Shown here one piece after another: positions 32,218-40,972 of a DNA stretch of 64,000 nucleotides. This stretch comes from Sciscionella marina DSM 45152 (GTDB taxonomy: Bacteria; Actinomycetota; Actinomycetes; Mycobacteriales; Pseudonocardiaceae): the NCBI RefSeq assembly GCF_000379465.1, contig NZ_KB905386.1, positions 62,001 to 126,000 on the forward strand. Reading direction: 5' to 3'. The notes beneath the pieces are model-generated. The model saw nothing but the letters and a program-made list of their open reading frames with translations, was not told where the DNA came from and made no database searches. Both the position numbers and the translations under genes were made by a program. Every line of letters begins with the position of its first letter. Within the stretch, counting starts at the first letter, position 1.

Positions 32218-33654
32218 ATGTCCGGAAAAGATCCGACAACACTGCGCGGGAACACCCTCTCGGTGTTCAGCGCGGTCGCTATGTGCATGGCGTTCATGGG
32301 ACCGGCGACCAGCGTCGCGTTCAACACCGGCCAGGCCGCGAGCGGGGCGGGATACGCGGTCCCGCTTTCCATCCTGCTGGCCATGATCGCCTGCCTGCTG
32401 GTGGCGAACACCATCGCCGGATTCGCGCGCAAACTGCCGACCGCCGGATTCGCCTATACCTACAACAGCCACGGATTCGGGCCGAGCGGCGGATTCCTGT
32501 CCGGCTGGCTGTTGTTGCTCACCTACGGCATGGTCGGCCCGATGCTGTTCGCCGCGCTCGGCAACTACAGCGCGATGTTCGTCAAGGAGCTCTCCGGGTC
32601 CGAACTGCCCTGGCAGCTGTTCTCTGTGGTTTTCGTGCTGATCGTGTGGATCGTGAACTCGCTGGGGGTCTCCAGTTCCGCGCGCACCGCACTGGTTTTC
32701 CTCGTCCTCGAGGTCGGGGTGCTGCTCGGGCTCGCCGCTACCATCCTGGCCAAGGGCGGGGACGCGGGCATCTCGCTCGCCCCGTTCGACCCGATGCATT
32801 CGACGAACGGAATCGGCGGAATCGGGACCGGGATGCTGTGGGGAATCCTGATGTTCATCGGTTTCGAATCGGTTTCCACGCTCGGCGAGGAAGCCAAGAG
32901 CGCGAAACGAAGTATTCCGCTTGCCCTGTTCAGCGCGGTGCTCGTGATCGGTGTTTTCTACGTTTTCATGACCTACACCGCATCGATCGGTTTCGGCCCG
33001 GAAAACGCGCACGCGATCGCCGCGGATTCCCCATGGAGCGCGCTCGTGCACCGCTATTGGGGAATCACCTGGATTTTCACGCTCACCGTGCTGATCAGCC
33101 AGTTCGCGAACGTGGTCTCCGGTTCGAACGCGATCGTGCGGGTGCTGTTCTCGATGGGCCGTGAACACGTGCTCCCGCGGCTGCTCGGCAGGGTGAGCAA
33201 ACGCGGGGTGCCGCAGTTCGCGATCACCGCGTACCTCGGATTCGCGCTGGTGTTCACCATCGGGGTGGGCAGCGCGATCGGGGCGCTCGGTGTGTACAGC
33301 TTCGCGGGAACCCTGCTCGGACTCGGCATGGTGCTCATCTACATGCTGATGAGTATCGGGCTCATCCGGTTCTACTATCGCAAACACCGGAACGAATTCT
33401 CTGTTTTCCGGCACGCGGTGCTCCCCGTTCTCACGGTGGCGCTCATGCTGCTCCCGATTTACGGCCAGCTCATTCCGTTCCCCGGATTTCCGGACGGGCT
33501 CGCCCCCATATTGTTGGTATCCTGGATGATCGTCGGCGGTATCTATCTGGCGATCGCCAAACGCAAACAACCGGAAGTGCTCTCCGCGATGGGGCGGGTG
33601 TTCGAGGAAACCGAGGAAAAACCAAGCGATGAACGAACCCCGACCCGCACCTGA
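32218..33654 (+). CDS. APC-superfamily amino acid permease
   Basis: 478 residues with about 12 membrane helices. The N-terminal MCMAFMGPATSVAFNTGQAA and KLPTAGFAYTYNSHGFGPSG are the helix 1 and helix 2-3 signatures of APC transporters. MFIGFESVSTLGEEAKSAKR is the conserved segment of helix 6. It should carry an amino acid or amine-containing compound into the cell by cation symport or exchange. It lies 22 bases after the YhfX-like gene, and its last 26 bases overlap the ROK kinase start. The operon therefore imports the compound that its enzymes process. Confidence 0.88.
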   Translation: MSGKDPTTLRGNTLSVFSAVAMCMAFMGPATSVAFNTGQAASGAGYAVPLSILLAMIACLLVANTIAGFARKLPTAGFAYTYNSHGFGPSGGFLSGWLLLLTYGMVGPMLFAALGNYSAMFVKELSGSELPWQLFSVVFVLIVWIVNSLGVSSSARTALVFLVLEVGVLLGLAATILAKGGDAGISLAPFDPMHSTNGIGGIGTGMLWGILMFIGFESVSTLGEEAKSAKRSIPLALFSAVLVIGVFYVFMTYTASIGFGPENAHAIAADSPWSALVHRYWGITWIFTLTVLISQFANVVSGSNAIVRVLFSMGREHVLPRLLGRVSKRGVPQFAITAYLGFALVFTIGVGSAIGALGVYSFAGTLLGLGMVLIYMLMSIGLIRFYYRKHRNEFSVFRHAVLPVLTVALMLLPIYGQLIPFPGFPDGLAPILLVSWMIVGGIYLAIAKRKQPEVLSAMGRVFEETEEKPSDERTPTRT

Positions 33655-34570
33655 TCCACTCGTCGCCGTGGACATCGGCGGCACGAAAACGGTGATCGCG
33701 TGCGAACCTTTCGGCACCGAACGGCTGCCCACTCTGGAGGCGGGCGAGGACGGACCGGGCGCGCTGCGCAGGATCCTGCGGATCGCGGCCAAACTGCTCT
33801 GCGACATCGGGAACGACAACGGAACCGGCCACGCGCACATCGGGATCGTGTGCCCGGGGCATGTCACCGCCGAAGGCATCGCGCTCTCCCCGAACCTGCC
33901 CGGTCTCGAGCGGTTCGACCTTCCGGGTGCGATCCGCGCGGAACTTCCCGGGCACACCGTCGTGCTCGGCCACGATGTGCGCGCCGCGGCACTCGCCGAA
34001 CTGCGCACCGGGGCGCTGCGCGGGGTGGATCCCGGGGTGTACCTGAACCTCGGCACCGGGGTGTTCGCCGCGCCGATCCTGGACGGGCGGATCCTGACCG
34101 GGGCCAACGGCTTCGCCGGGGAGATCGGCTACGCCAGGATCCTCGGCGACCCGCGGATGCTGGAGGAGATCGTGGGCGGTGGCGCGCTCGTGGCAGCGGC
34201 CGGGCGGGACACCGAGGACAGGGAACTGACCGCGAGCGCGATCCTCACCTCCGCCGAGCCCCGGCTCGCCGCGATCGCCGGCGAGGCGCTCGACCGGCTC
34301 GCCGAAACGCTCGCGCAGCTCGTACTCGTGCTCGACCCCGCCGTGATCGCGGTCGGCGGCGGGCTCATGTCGACCGGACCCGCGCTGCTCGAGGCCCTGC
34401 GCACCCGCCTCGCCGCGCTCGGCGCCGACCGGTGCGAGCTGCGCGCCGCCGCCTACACCCAGGACGCGGCGCTGCGCGGCGCCTTCACCCTTGCCGAGGA
34501 GGCGCGCACCGGGCGGCTGCCCGGCTGGGCGGTCCGCACCGATGGCCAGCACCCGGCAGATCGGTCATAG
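33629..34570 (+). CDS. ROK-family sugar kinase
   Basis: 313 residues. VAVDIGGTKTVIACEP is the ATP phosphate loop, VVLGHDVRAAALAELRTG holds the catalytic Asp, and YLNLGTGVFAAPIL and AVGGGLMSTGPALLEALRTR complete the actin-like fold. As in the repressor upstream, the GHE and CxCGxxGCxE zinc motifs are absent (GFAGEIGYARILGDPRM). It phosphorylates a sugar or sugar derivative. Being last in an operon with an amino acid permease and a PLP enzyme, it suggests a sugar-amine or glycosylated amino acid as substrate. The ATG overlaps the permease gene. Confidence 0.85.
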   Translation: MNEPRPAPDPLVAVDIGGTKTVIACEPFGTERLPTLEAGEDGPGALRRILRIAAKLLCDIGNDNGTGHAHIGIVCPGHVTAEGIALSPNLPGLERFDLPGAIRAELPGHTVVLGHDVRAAALAELRTGALRGVDPGVYLNLGTGVFAAPILDGRILTGANGFAGEIGYARILGDPRMLEEIVGGGALVAAAGRDTEDRELTASAILTSAEPRLAAIAGEALDRLAETLAQLVLVLDPAVIAVGGGLMSTGPALLEALRTRLAALGADRCELRAAAYTQDAALRGAFTLAEEARTGRLPGWAVRTDGQHPADRS

Positions 34571-34571
34571 T
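34566..34571 (+). promoter_or_regulatory. leaderless -10 box overlapping the ROK kinase stop
   Basis: CATAGT contains the TAG stop of the kinase gene. GGACCC and the ATG at 34578 follow. Confidence 0.5.
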
Positions 34572-34577
34572 GGACCC

Positions 34578-34853
34578 ATGTGCCGAAACATTCGCGTCCT
34601 GCACAACTTCGCCCCGCCCGCGACCACCGATGAGGTCGACGCAGCCGCGCTGCAGTACGTGCGCAAGGTCAGCGGAACGACCCGCCCCTCCGCCGCGAAC
34701 CAGGAAGCCTTCGACACCGCGGTGCGCGCGGTCGCCGAGGCCACCCAGACGCTGCTCGACCAGCTGGTGACCAAGGCCCCGCCGCGCGATCGCGAGGAGG
34801 AGGCCGCCAAGGCCCGCGAGCGCGCGGCGAAACGCTTCGGGACGGCCTCTTAG
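34578..34853 (+). CDS. DUF2277-family protein
   Basis: 91 residues starting MCRNIRVLHNFAPPATTDEV, the invariant N-terminus of DUF2277, with AALQYVRKVSGTTRPSAANQ and a basic, helical C-terminal tail (REEEAAKARERAAKR). The family is widespread and uncharacterised; the MCRNI start and a short Arg-rich tail suggest nucleic acid binding, which is speculation. It is leaderless and monocistronic. The 123 bases between this gene and pknG hold no credible gene. Confidence 0.88.
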   Translation: MCRNIRVLHNFAPPATTDEVDAAALQYVRKVSGTTRPSAANQEAFDTAVRAVAEATQTLLDQLVTKAPPRDREEEAAKARERAAKRFGTAS

Positions 34854-34976
34854 CCTTCGGAGCAAGCGCGGCGACAGAACAGCACGAGTGCCCGGTGCGC
34901 CACGCTGTGGAACCGGTAGTCGATCCGGTTCGCCACGCCGAGACCGAGCGCGCCGGTCGGGACGGAACCGCCGCGG

Positions 34977-37634
34977 TCAGGTCCTGGTGCGCGGGCGAAC
35001 CGCGTTCGCCTTGTCCACCAGGGCGATGCGTTCCTGTGCGGTGCCGGCCAGCCGGGCCAGCGAGCGGTAGTGCCGCTCCAGTCCGAACCGCAGGTCCCGG
35101 TCATCGAGCACGCAACCGAGCACCGTCGCCGCGCCGTTGCCCGCATTGGGTTTGCCCGCGGCGACCCAGTCCCGCGCGGCGGTGAGCACATCCGCGCTGA
35201 TCCGGTGCCTGCGTTCGGCGTCGATACGCAGCCGTTCGAGGCGTTGCCCGGCGGCCACCAGGTCGGCCTCGCGCAACCGGTCGGCGGAGGACGCCTTGGT
35301 GCGGGTGGTGATCGCGACCAGCTGCGCGATGACGTAGTGGCTGGACCGGTCGGGTACGGATTCGAGCACGTCCAGTGCCCCGGAGCGGTCGCCCTGGGCG
35401 AGGTAGACGCGGGCGAGTCCGAAGGCAGCGGAGACGTAGTTGCGATCGGTGCGCCACACGAGCTCGTACAGCCGTGCCGCGGCGAAGAAGTCCCCGCAGT
35501 ACTCCACGCTCACCGCGAGCGCGAGCTTGGGCGCGAGCTCACCGGGGACGAGATCGTAGACTTGGTCGAAGAACTGCCGCGCGTCCCTCGGGCGCCTGCT
35601 GGCAAGTGCGAGCAGGCCGCGGTTCCAGTTGATCCGCCAATCCGGGGGCAGCTGGTTGCCGTCCTCGTCCACGTTGTTCGCCTCGGCCGCGGCGAGTTCC
35701 TGCGCCGCCGAGTAGAGCTCACCGAGTTCGATACGGGCCCGCGCGCGCCACAGCGGGGCCTCGACGGAGTCCTCCGGGGCACCGCGCAGCACGTCGAGCA
35801 GTTCGCGCGGCTCGCTGCCCGCGGCCGAGGACACCAGGCCCGCCGCGGGATCGGAGGTGTCCGACTGCGGGACCGGGAGCGCGGCGAGCACATCGGACCA
35901 CTCCGGCGGCGCGGGGCGTTCCCCGTCCCAGCCGTGCAGCATCTCCTCGGAACCGAAGGTGCGCAGTTCGGGGCCGAACTGGGTGGAGCGGCCGGGCCGT
36001 TCCTGTCCCGAGGAGAGCGCCAGCACCTCGCGCAGCACGCCGACGAGCTGGTCGGACATCTCCTCGGCGGAGGCGAACCGATCGTTCGCGTGCTGGTGGG
36101 TCGCCCGGCGCAGCAGCCGGTAGTAGGACTCGAACAGGGAGAACAGCGGCACTTCCTTCGGCGAGGGAAGGCTGTACTGGTACCGCTTGGTGTAGCCGGA
36201 GAAATCGAAGGAGAGCACCGCGAGCATCCGGCCGACCGTGTAGATATCGGACTGCACGGATGGCCCGTCCGAGGCGAGCTCGGGGGCGGAGTAGCCGGTG
36301 GTGAAGAAGATCGGGCTGGTCATGTCGTCGATGCGGCGCACGGCACCGAGATCGATCAGCTTGAGCTGGTCGTGGGTCTGCAGCACGTTGTCCGGCTTGA
36401 GGTCGCTGTAGAGCAGCCCCACGTTGTGCAGATAACCGAGCGCCGGAAGCACCTCGAGCGCGTAGGCGATCGCCTGCGCGGGCGGCAGCGGAACGGTCTT
36501 GCCGCTCTCGTCGGTGTGCGCGAGGGCGAGCTCGCGCAGCGACTGACCGCCGACGTACTCCATGACGATGTAGCCGACCTCGCGCCCGGTGTCCGGATCG
36601 GGGTGGCGCACGAAGTTGTAGATCTTGACGATGTTCGGGTGCTCGACCTCGGCGAGGAACTGCTGTTCGGCGACGGCCGCGGCGAGCGCGGAGGGGTCGC
36701 CGGTGTCGATCAGTCCCTTGAGCACCACCCAGCGCTCGGAGACATTGCGGTCCTTGGCCAGGTAGATCCAGCCGAGACCGCCGTAGGCAAGGCAGCCGAG
36801 CACCTCGTACTGCCCGCCGACCACTTCACTCGGGCGCAGCTTGGGCAGGAAGGAGTAGGCGGTCCCGCAGTTCGGGCAGGTGCCGCGCGCGCTGGCCCTG
36901 GTCTCCCCTTCGGAACGGGCGACCGGCTTACCGCAGTTGCCGCAGTAGCGCTTGCGTTCGGCGACCACCGGGTTGGACATGATCGCCGAGGACGGGTCCC
37001 GGTAGGGCAGCCGTGCGACCTCGACGAGCCCGGCACCGATGCGCATCCGCTTCGAGGTGCGGGTTCCGCTGCCACGCCGCGCCCTGGCCCGGCTGCCGGT
37101 GGAACCGCGGGAGGAGGATTCGGACTGCGACTCGCTGCCGCGCCGCGACTGGGATCCGCGCGACTGCGGGCCCTGCGAACCACGGCTCTGGGATTCGCGG
37201 CTCTGGGATTCGCGGCTTTGGGATTCGCGGCTTTGGGATTCACTGCCCCGTTCGTGTTTGCCACGGCCCTGGTCCGGGCGGATGACCGTGGTCGCGTCCG
37301 GGGGCTGCGGCTGCTGCCAGGGCGGCGGGGTCGGCGCTTGCTGCGGAGTCGGAGGCTGTTGCGGCGCCGGAGGCTGTTGCGGCGCCGGGGCCTCCTGCTG
37401 GGGCACGTCGGAGCGCACCGGCGGCGCGAACGCGGTCGACTCGGGAGACAGCGGCGCCTGGCGGGGCTGCTGCGGGCGCACGACCGAGGTCGGGCGCACC
37501 ATCGAGGTCGGGGTCGGCTCGGCGATCGCCGGGCTGCCGGTCCCCTGCTGCGGGCCGGTTTCCGGGGTGCCGCAGGAATTGCACACCCCGCCGACGATCT
37601 CACCGAAGCATTCGGCACGGACACAGCGGGCCAT
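34977..37634 (-). CDS. pknG: serine/threonine protein kinase PknG
   Basis: 885 residues; mycobacterial PknG has 750. Order: an N-terminal Cys cluster (C4, C9, C18, C21) resembling a zinc ribbon; a disordered Gln/Pro/Ser region to ~195; rubredoxin-like metal site C231-GNC234 and C253-PNC256; kinase domain from ~275 (ATP Lys306 in VVLKG, LLYSDLKPDN catalytic loop, LIDLGAV for DFG); C-terminal TPR domain ending IALVDKANAVRP. TSMVRP, TSVVRP and TTVIRP near the N-terminus resemble the phospho-Thr sites that recruit GarA/OdhI. PknG controls 2-oxoglutarate and glutamate metabolism. It overlaps glnH by one base. Confidence 0.96.
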   Translation of the reverse strand: MARCVRAECFGEIVGGVCNSCGTPETGPQQGTGSPAIAEPTPTSMVRPTSVVRPQQPRQAPLSPESTAFAPPVRSDVPQQEAPAPQQPPAPQQPPTPQQAPTPPPWQQPQPPDATTVIRPDQGRGKHERGSESQSRESQSRESQSRESQSRGSQGPQSRGSQSRRGSESQSESSSRGSTGSRARARRGSGTRTSKRMRIGAGLVEVARLPYRDPSSAIMSNPVVAERKRYCGNCGKPVARSEGETRASARGTCPNCGTAYSFLPKLRPSEVVGGQYEVLGCLAYGGLGWIYLAKDRNVSERWVVLKGLIDTGDPSALAAAVAEQQFLAEVEHPNIVKIYNFVRHPDPDTGREVGYIVMEYVGGQSLRELALAHTDESGKTVPLPPAQAIAYALEVLPALGYLHNVGLLYSDLKPDNVLQTHDQLKLIDLGAVRRIDDMTSPIFFTTGYSAPELASDGPSVQSDIYTVGRMLAVLSFDFSGYTKRYQYSLPSPKEVPLFSLFESYYRLLRRATHQHANDRFASAEEMSDQLVGVLREVLALSSGQERPGRSTQFGPELRTFGSEEMLHGWDGERPAPPEWSDVLAALPVPQSDTSDPAAGLVSSAAGSEPRELLDVLRGAPEDSVEAPLWRARARIELGELYSAAQELAAAEANNVDEDGNQLPPDWRINWNRGLLALASRRPRDARQFFDQVYDLVPGELAPKLALAVSVEYCGDFFAAARLYELVWRTDRNYVSAAFGLARVYLAQGDRSGALDVLESVPDRSSHYVIAQLVAITTRTKASSADRLREADLVAAGQRLERLRIDAERRHRISADVLTAARDWVAAGKPNAGNGAATVLGCVLDDRDLRFGLERHYRSLARLAGTAQERIALVDKANAVRPRTRT
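37186..37245. repeat. in-frame 15-base minisatellite in pknG
   Basis: Four tandem units of the form CTCTGGGATTCGCGG (third and fourth with CTTT) encode repeated SQSRE in the disordered linker, around residues 132-150. Related degenerate units continue to about 37160. Confidence 0.85.
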
Positions 37635-38656
37635 CAGGTCTCCTTCGGCGGTTTCCCGGCACCCGGGTAGTGCGGCGCCGGTGGTTTGGGTTGCGGGCCG
37701 AGCCGGTCGCCGATCCAGCGGGCGTAGCTCGTCGACCAGGCCTTGTCCCGGAACTGGTCGAGCACGCCGTTGACGAACCGAACCATGTCCCCATTCTGCT
37801 CGCCGACACCGACAGCGTAGGGCTCGAGCTCCTGTTTCGGGCCGACGATCGCGGTCTTCGGGTCCTGCGCGGCCATCCCGGCGAGGATGGAGTCATCGGT
37901 GGAGATTCCCGAGACATCGCCCTGCTGCAGCAACACCAGGCAGTCCGCCCAGTCGTTCACCGCGACCGGAATCGGTTTGCCCGGGGTGTCCGCGATGGTG
38001 CGCAGCGAGGTGGATCCCTTGGCCGCGCACACCTTGCGCCCGCCGAGGTCGGCGAGCGATCTCGCGCCGCTCGCCTTGTCCACGAGCAGGCGCTGCGCGG
38101 CCGTGTAGTACACCGAGGAAAGCCCGATCTGCTTCTTGCGCGCGCAGTTGGTCGTCATGGTGCGCACCACGACATCCACTTTGCCACTGCCCAGCGCGGG
38201 CACCCGCTGCTCGGAGTTGATCACCACGAACCGCACCCGGTCGCGGTCCCCGAACAGGGCCTTCGCGATCGCGTGCACGACATCGATGTCGAAGCCCTCG
38301 ATCACCCCGGAGCGGGGATTGCGGTACCCGAACAGATAGGTGGTCTGGTCCACGCCCGCGGTCAGATACCCACGCTGGAGGATCGTGGCCATGGTGGAAC
38401 CGTGCGGCATCTTGCCCGGTTCGGGCAACTTGTCCGGCGGCCGCTGGCTCAGCGTGGGATCCCCGCAGCTGGTGTCGGTGCCATTGTCCGCGGGCACCGC
38501 CTTCGCACCGACGAGCTGGCCGAGCGGATCCTTGGCCGGTGGCACCGCGCTGATGTCCACCGGCCGGTCCATCCCGGCGCATCCGGTGACGGTGAGCAGC
38601 AGCCCGCACGCGAACGCTCGGCACATGACCACGCTGGCGAACGGCCGCGCCCTCAC
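37634..38656 (-). CDS. glnH: GlnH-type amino-acid-binding lipoprotein
   Basis: 340 residues. FACGLLLTVTGCAGMD is a lipoprotein signal with lipobox VTGC. The solute-binding protein family 3 fold follows: LTAGVDQTTYLFGYRNPRSG, GVIEGFDIDVVHAIAKALFG and DVSGISTDDSILAGMA. With GlnX and PknG it forms the pathway in which extracellular amino acid levels are sensed and passed to PknG (Rv0411c equivalent). No ABC permease or ATPase is adjacent, which fits a sensory role. The GTG at 38656 overlaps the glnX stop (GTGA). Confidence 0.92.
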   Translation of the reverse strand: MRARPFASVVMCRAFACGLLLTVTGCAGMDRPVDISAVPPAKDPLGQLVGAKAVPADNGTDTSCGDPTLSQRPPDKLPEPGKMPHGSTMATILQRGYLTAGVDQTTYLFGYRNPRSGVIEGFDIDVVHAIAKALFGDRDRVRFVVINSEQRVPALGSGKVDVVVRTMTTNCARKKQIGLSSVYYTAAQRLLVDKASGARSLADLGGRKVCAAKGSTSLRTIADTPGKPIPVAVNDWADCLVLLQQGDVSGISTDDSILAGMAAQDPKTAIVGPKQELEPYAVGVGEQNGDMVRFVNGVLDQFRDKAWSTSYARWIGDRLGPQPKPPAPHYPGAGKPPKET

Positions 38657-40038
38657 CGGTATTCCCGGATGCGTTGCCACAGCCCGCCCGCGGCACCGGC
38701 CGCGGCGACCACGCAGAGCACGATCACCCCGATATCGAGCAGCAGCAAGGAGTTGTGCGCGGAATCGGTACTGCTGACGAACTCCTGGCGGGCCTTCTTG
38801 ATCGCCGAGTCGAGCGCGGCGTCGACCTTGCCGAACTGGGTGGCCGCGCTGTCCGCAGCGGTGCCGACCGCCTGCTGGACGGCCTGCTTGCCCTGACCGG
38901 AGGAATCCTTGTCCCGCAACGACTTGTGCGCTTTCAGCCAGCTGTTCAGCGACTCCCCAGCGGTGCGCACATCCCGTTCGATGGGAGTACCCGCCGCCTT
39001 GCGTTCCGCCGCGCCGATCAGCCCGCCGTTGCCGCCCTCGGCCTGCAGCTTGGCGATCAGGTCGTTGAACTCCTTCTCGTACTTGTCCGCGTCCTTCGCG
39101 ACCAGGGCCAGGTTCTCGCTGCCGCGCGCCTGCACGGCGAGCAGCCGCACCCGGGACAGGTCCAGCATCTGCCCGGACCCCTGTTCCTTGCCCGCGGCCA
39201 CGTGCAGCCCGGAAATGGTCAGCGCGGCCGCCGACCACAGCAACATCGCGAGCACGGCGACGGTGGAGACGACCAGCCCGACGTTGAAGGTGCGGTTGGT
39301 CCGGCTGCGCAGGTGGCGCTGCACCAGGATCAGCGCGATCAGCAGCAGTACGGTGAGCGCCGCGACGACCCAGGGCACCGCGCCCGCATCGTCCTCCTCG
39401 CCGCTGAGCTGGGTCATCTGCTGGCCGTAGAGGATCTGCGCCGGTTCGATCATCGACTCGTGCAGCAGATTGCTCGCCTGCACCAGATAGGAGGCGCCGA
39501 CCGGGAGGCCCTGGCGGTTGTTCGCGTACGCCGTGGCGAGCTGACCCGCGTACCGCGGCAGCAGGCTGGCCAGCTTGCGCGCCGGGTCATCCACGCCCGG
39601 GGTCTTGGTGGCGTCCCCGGCCGCGATCGCGAGCGCGCCACCGGCGACCTCGAGCGCGTGGGCGTAGTCGTCGTGCATCTTCCCGGCGTCCGCGTCACCG
39701 GAGAGGAAGGCCGCCGCCGCGCTCGCCTCGGACTCGGTCAGCGAGTGGTAGATCACCTGGCTCGCCTCGCTCATCGGCTCCCGGTGCTTGACCAGGTCTT
39801 CCAGCGAGGACTGCTTGCCGAACACCATCAGGCTGCCGACCACGCCGACCACCAGCGAACCCACGACGAGCCCGATCAGCATCGTGCCGAGCTTGCCGGG
39901 GCTGGTCGCCGCCCAGGCCCGCACCGCGCGCACGAGCTCGACGGGGAGGCTGATCAGCTTCGCGCGTTCTCCGGCGGTCGGTTCCTCCTCCGGCTGCGCC
40001 TCGGCCGAGGATCCGGGCTGGGACATCCCTGTCACCAT
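38653..40038 (-). CDS. glnX: GlnX-like transmembrane sensor
   Basis: About 461 residues. Four membrane helices are visible (MLIGLVVGSLVVGVVGSLMV; WVVAALTVLLLIALILV; VGLVVSTVAVLAMLLWSAAA; LLLLDIGVIVLCVVAAAGAA), with two extracytoplasmic helical regions and a cytoplasmic N-terminus. This is the layout of mycobacterial GlnX (Rv0412c), which links GlnH to PknG. The ATG at 40038 is a guess among several in-frame starts; a longer form from a GTG near 40068 is possible, and ATG 40026 is shorter. It is first in the glnX-glnH-pknG operon. Confidence 0.85.
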   Translation of the reverse strand: MVTGMSQPGSSAEAQPEEEPTAGERAKLISLPVELVRAVRAWAATSPGKLGTMLIGLVVGSLVVGVVGSLMVFGKQSSLEDLVKHREPMSEASQVIYHSLTESEASAAAAFLSGDADAGKMHDDYAHALEVAGGALAIAAGDATKTPGVDDPARKLASLLPRYAGQLATAYANNRQGLPVGASYLVQASNLLHESMIEPAQILYGQQMTQLSGEEDDAGAVPWVVAALTVLLLIALILVQRHLRSRTNRTFNVGLVVSTVAVLAMLLWSAAALTISGLHVAAGKEQGSGQMLDLSRVRLLAVQARGSENLALVAKDADKYEKEFNDLIAKLQAEGGNGGLIGAAERKAAGTPIERDVRTAGESLNSWLKAHKSLRDKDSSGQGKQAVQQAVGTAADSAATQFGKVDAALDSAIKKARQEFVSSTDSAHNSLLLLDIGVIVLCVVAAAGAAGGLWQRIREYR

Positions 40039-40271
40039 TGCCTGCTCGCTGTGCTGGCCACGCTTCAACCCCACCCCTACGCGTATGGTCCCGTTCTTCG
40101 ACAAACCTGGCTCTGGACAAACTAGTCGATGCTTCGACTCGCGTGGTGCGGACGTGCGCCTTCGCGACATCGAGGTATCAGATTGAGCACGCACTGTATC
40201 CAAATCGAGGCAACCTCACCATGGGGCCAGGCGTCCTTTGGGGTGGGTAAGACAAACAGGAGGAGGTCACC

Positions 40272-40901
40272 ATGCGGTACCGGGTACTGCTCGCTGGTGG
40301 CGCCGCGGCCGCCCTGCTCGGGCTCATCGGCTGCGGCCAGCTCGAGAACAACACCGCGTCGTCGCCGTCATCGTCGTCCCAGGCGCCGTCATCACCGCCG
40401 GCACCACCGAGCATGTCCACCGAGTCGCCCGCGCCGAGCACCTCGAGCAGCTCGAGCGACGTCACGCAGGACCCCAGCTCCCCGAACACCTGCAAGGCCC
40501 CCGACCTGAAGCTCGCGCTCGGTACCGGGGACGCAGCGGCCGGTACCGCCTACCGCCCGCTGACCTTCACCAACAAGAGCACCAAGCCGTGCACGATCCA
40601 GGGCTACCCGGGCATCTCCTATGTCGGCGGGAACAACGGGGCCCAGATCGGTCAGGACGCCAAACGCGTCGGCGGCAAGGGCGGGCCGATCACCCTGCAG
40701 CCCGGTGCCTCGGCCTCGGCCAACATCGGCTTCGTCCAGGTGCACAACTTCGACGCGAGCGCATGCAAGCCCACCCCGGTGCGCGGGCTGCGCGTCTACC
40801 CGCCGCACGACACCGCGGCCATGTTCGTGCCCACCGAGGGCACCGGCTGCGCCGGCAACACCCCTGACCCGCAGCTCACCGTCGCCACGGTGCAGCGCTA
40901 G
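40272..40901 (+). CDS. DUF4232 lipoprotein
   Basis: 209 residues. YRVLLAGGAAAALLGLIGCG is a lipoprotein signal (lipobox LIGC). A 50-residue Ser/Pro linker follows, then a DUF4232 beta-sandwich: CKAPDLKLALGTGDAAAGTA, RPLTFTNKSTKPCTIQGYPG and a C-terminal Cys pair (SACKP, GTGCAGN). DUF4232 proteins are abundant cell-surface proteins of actinobacteria without known function. An AGGAGG site lies six bases before the ATG. It is divergent from glnX. Confidence 0.92.
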   Translation: MRYRVLLAGGAAAALLGLIGCGQLENNTASSPSSSSQAPSSPPAPPSMSTESPAPSTSSSSSDVTQDPSSPNTCKAPDLKLALGTGDAAAGTAYRPLTFTNKSTKPCTIQGYPGISYVGGNNGAQIGQDAKRVGGKGGPITLQPGASASANIGFVQVHNFDASACKPTPVRGLRVYPPHDTAAMFVPTEGTGCAGNTPDPQLTVATVQR

Positions 40902-40906
40902 AAACC

Positions 40907-40956
40907 CCGGTGGGGTGGCCACGTTCCTGCCCTCGCTTTCGTGGTCACCCCGCCGG
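40907..40956. terminator. bidirectional hairpin between convergent genes
   Basis: CCGGTGGGGTGGCCACG (40907-40923) pairs with CGTGGTCACCCCGCCGG (40940-40956) over 17 positions with two G-T wobbles; the loop is 16 bases. It lies between the DUF4232 stop and the convergent acetyltransferase stop. There is no T run, so efficiency is uncertain. Confidence 0.65.
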
Positions 40957-40972
40957 CCCCTGCTCAGCGCCT

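Noticed and set aside
34850-34960. A short minus-strand frame between DUF2277 and pknG that ends tail to tail with DUF2277
   Set aside because: It is under 40 codons, has no Shine-Dalgarno or -10 box and no recognisable family. It may be a remnant but cannot be supported.
37186-37245. The regularly spaced repeat in pknG as a CRISPR array
   Set aside because: The units are contiguous 15-base repeats without spacers, they keep the reading frame and they encode part of the PknG linker.
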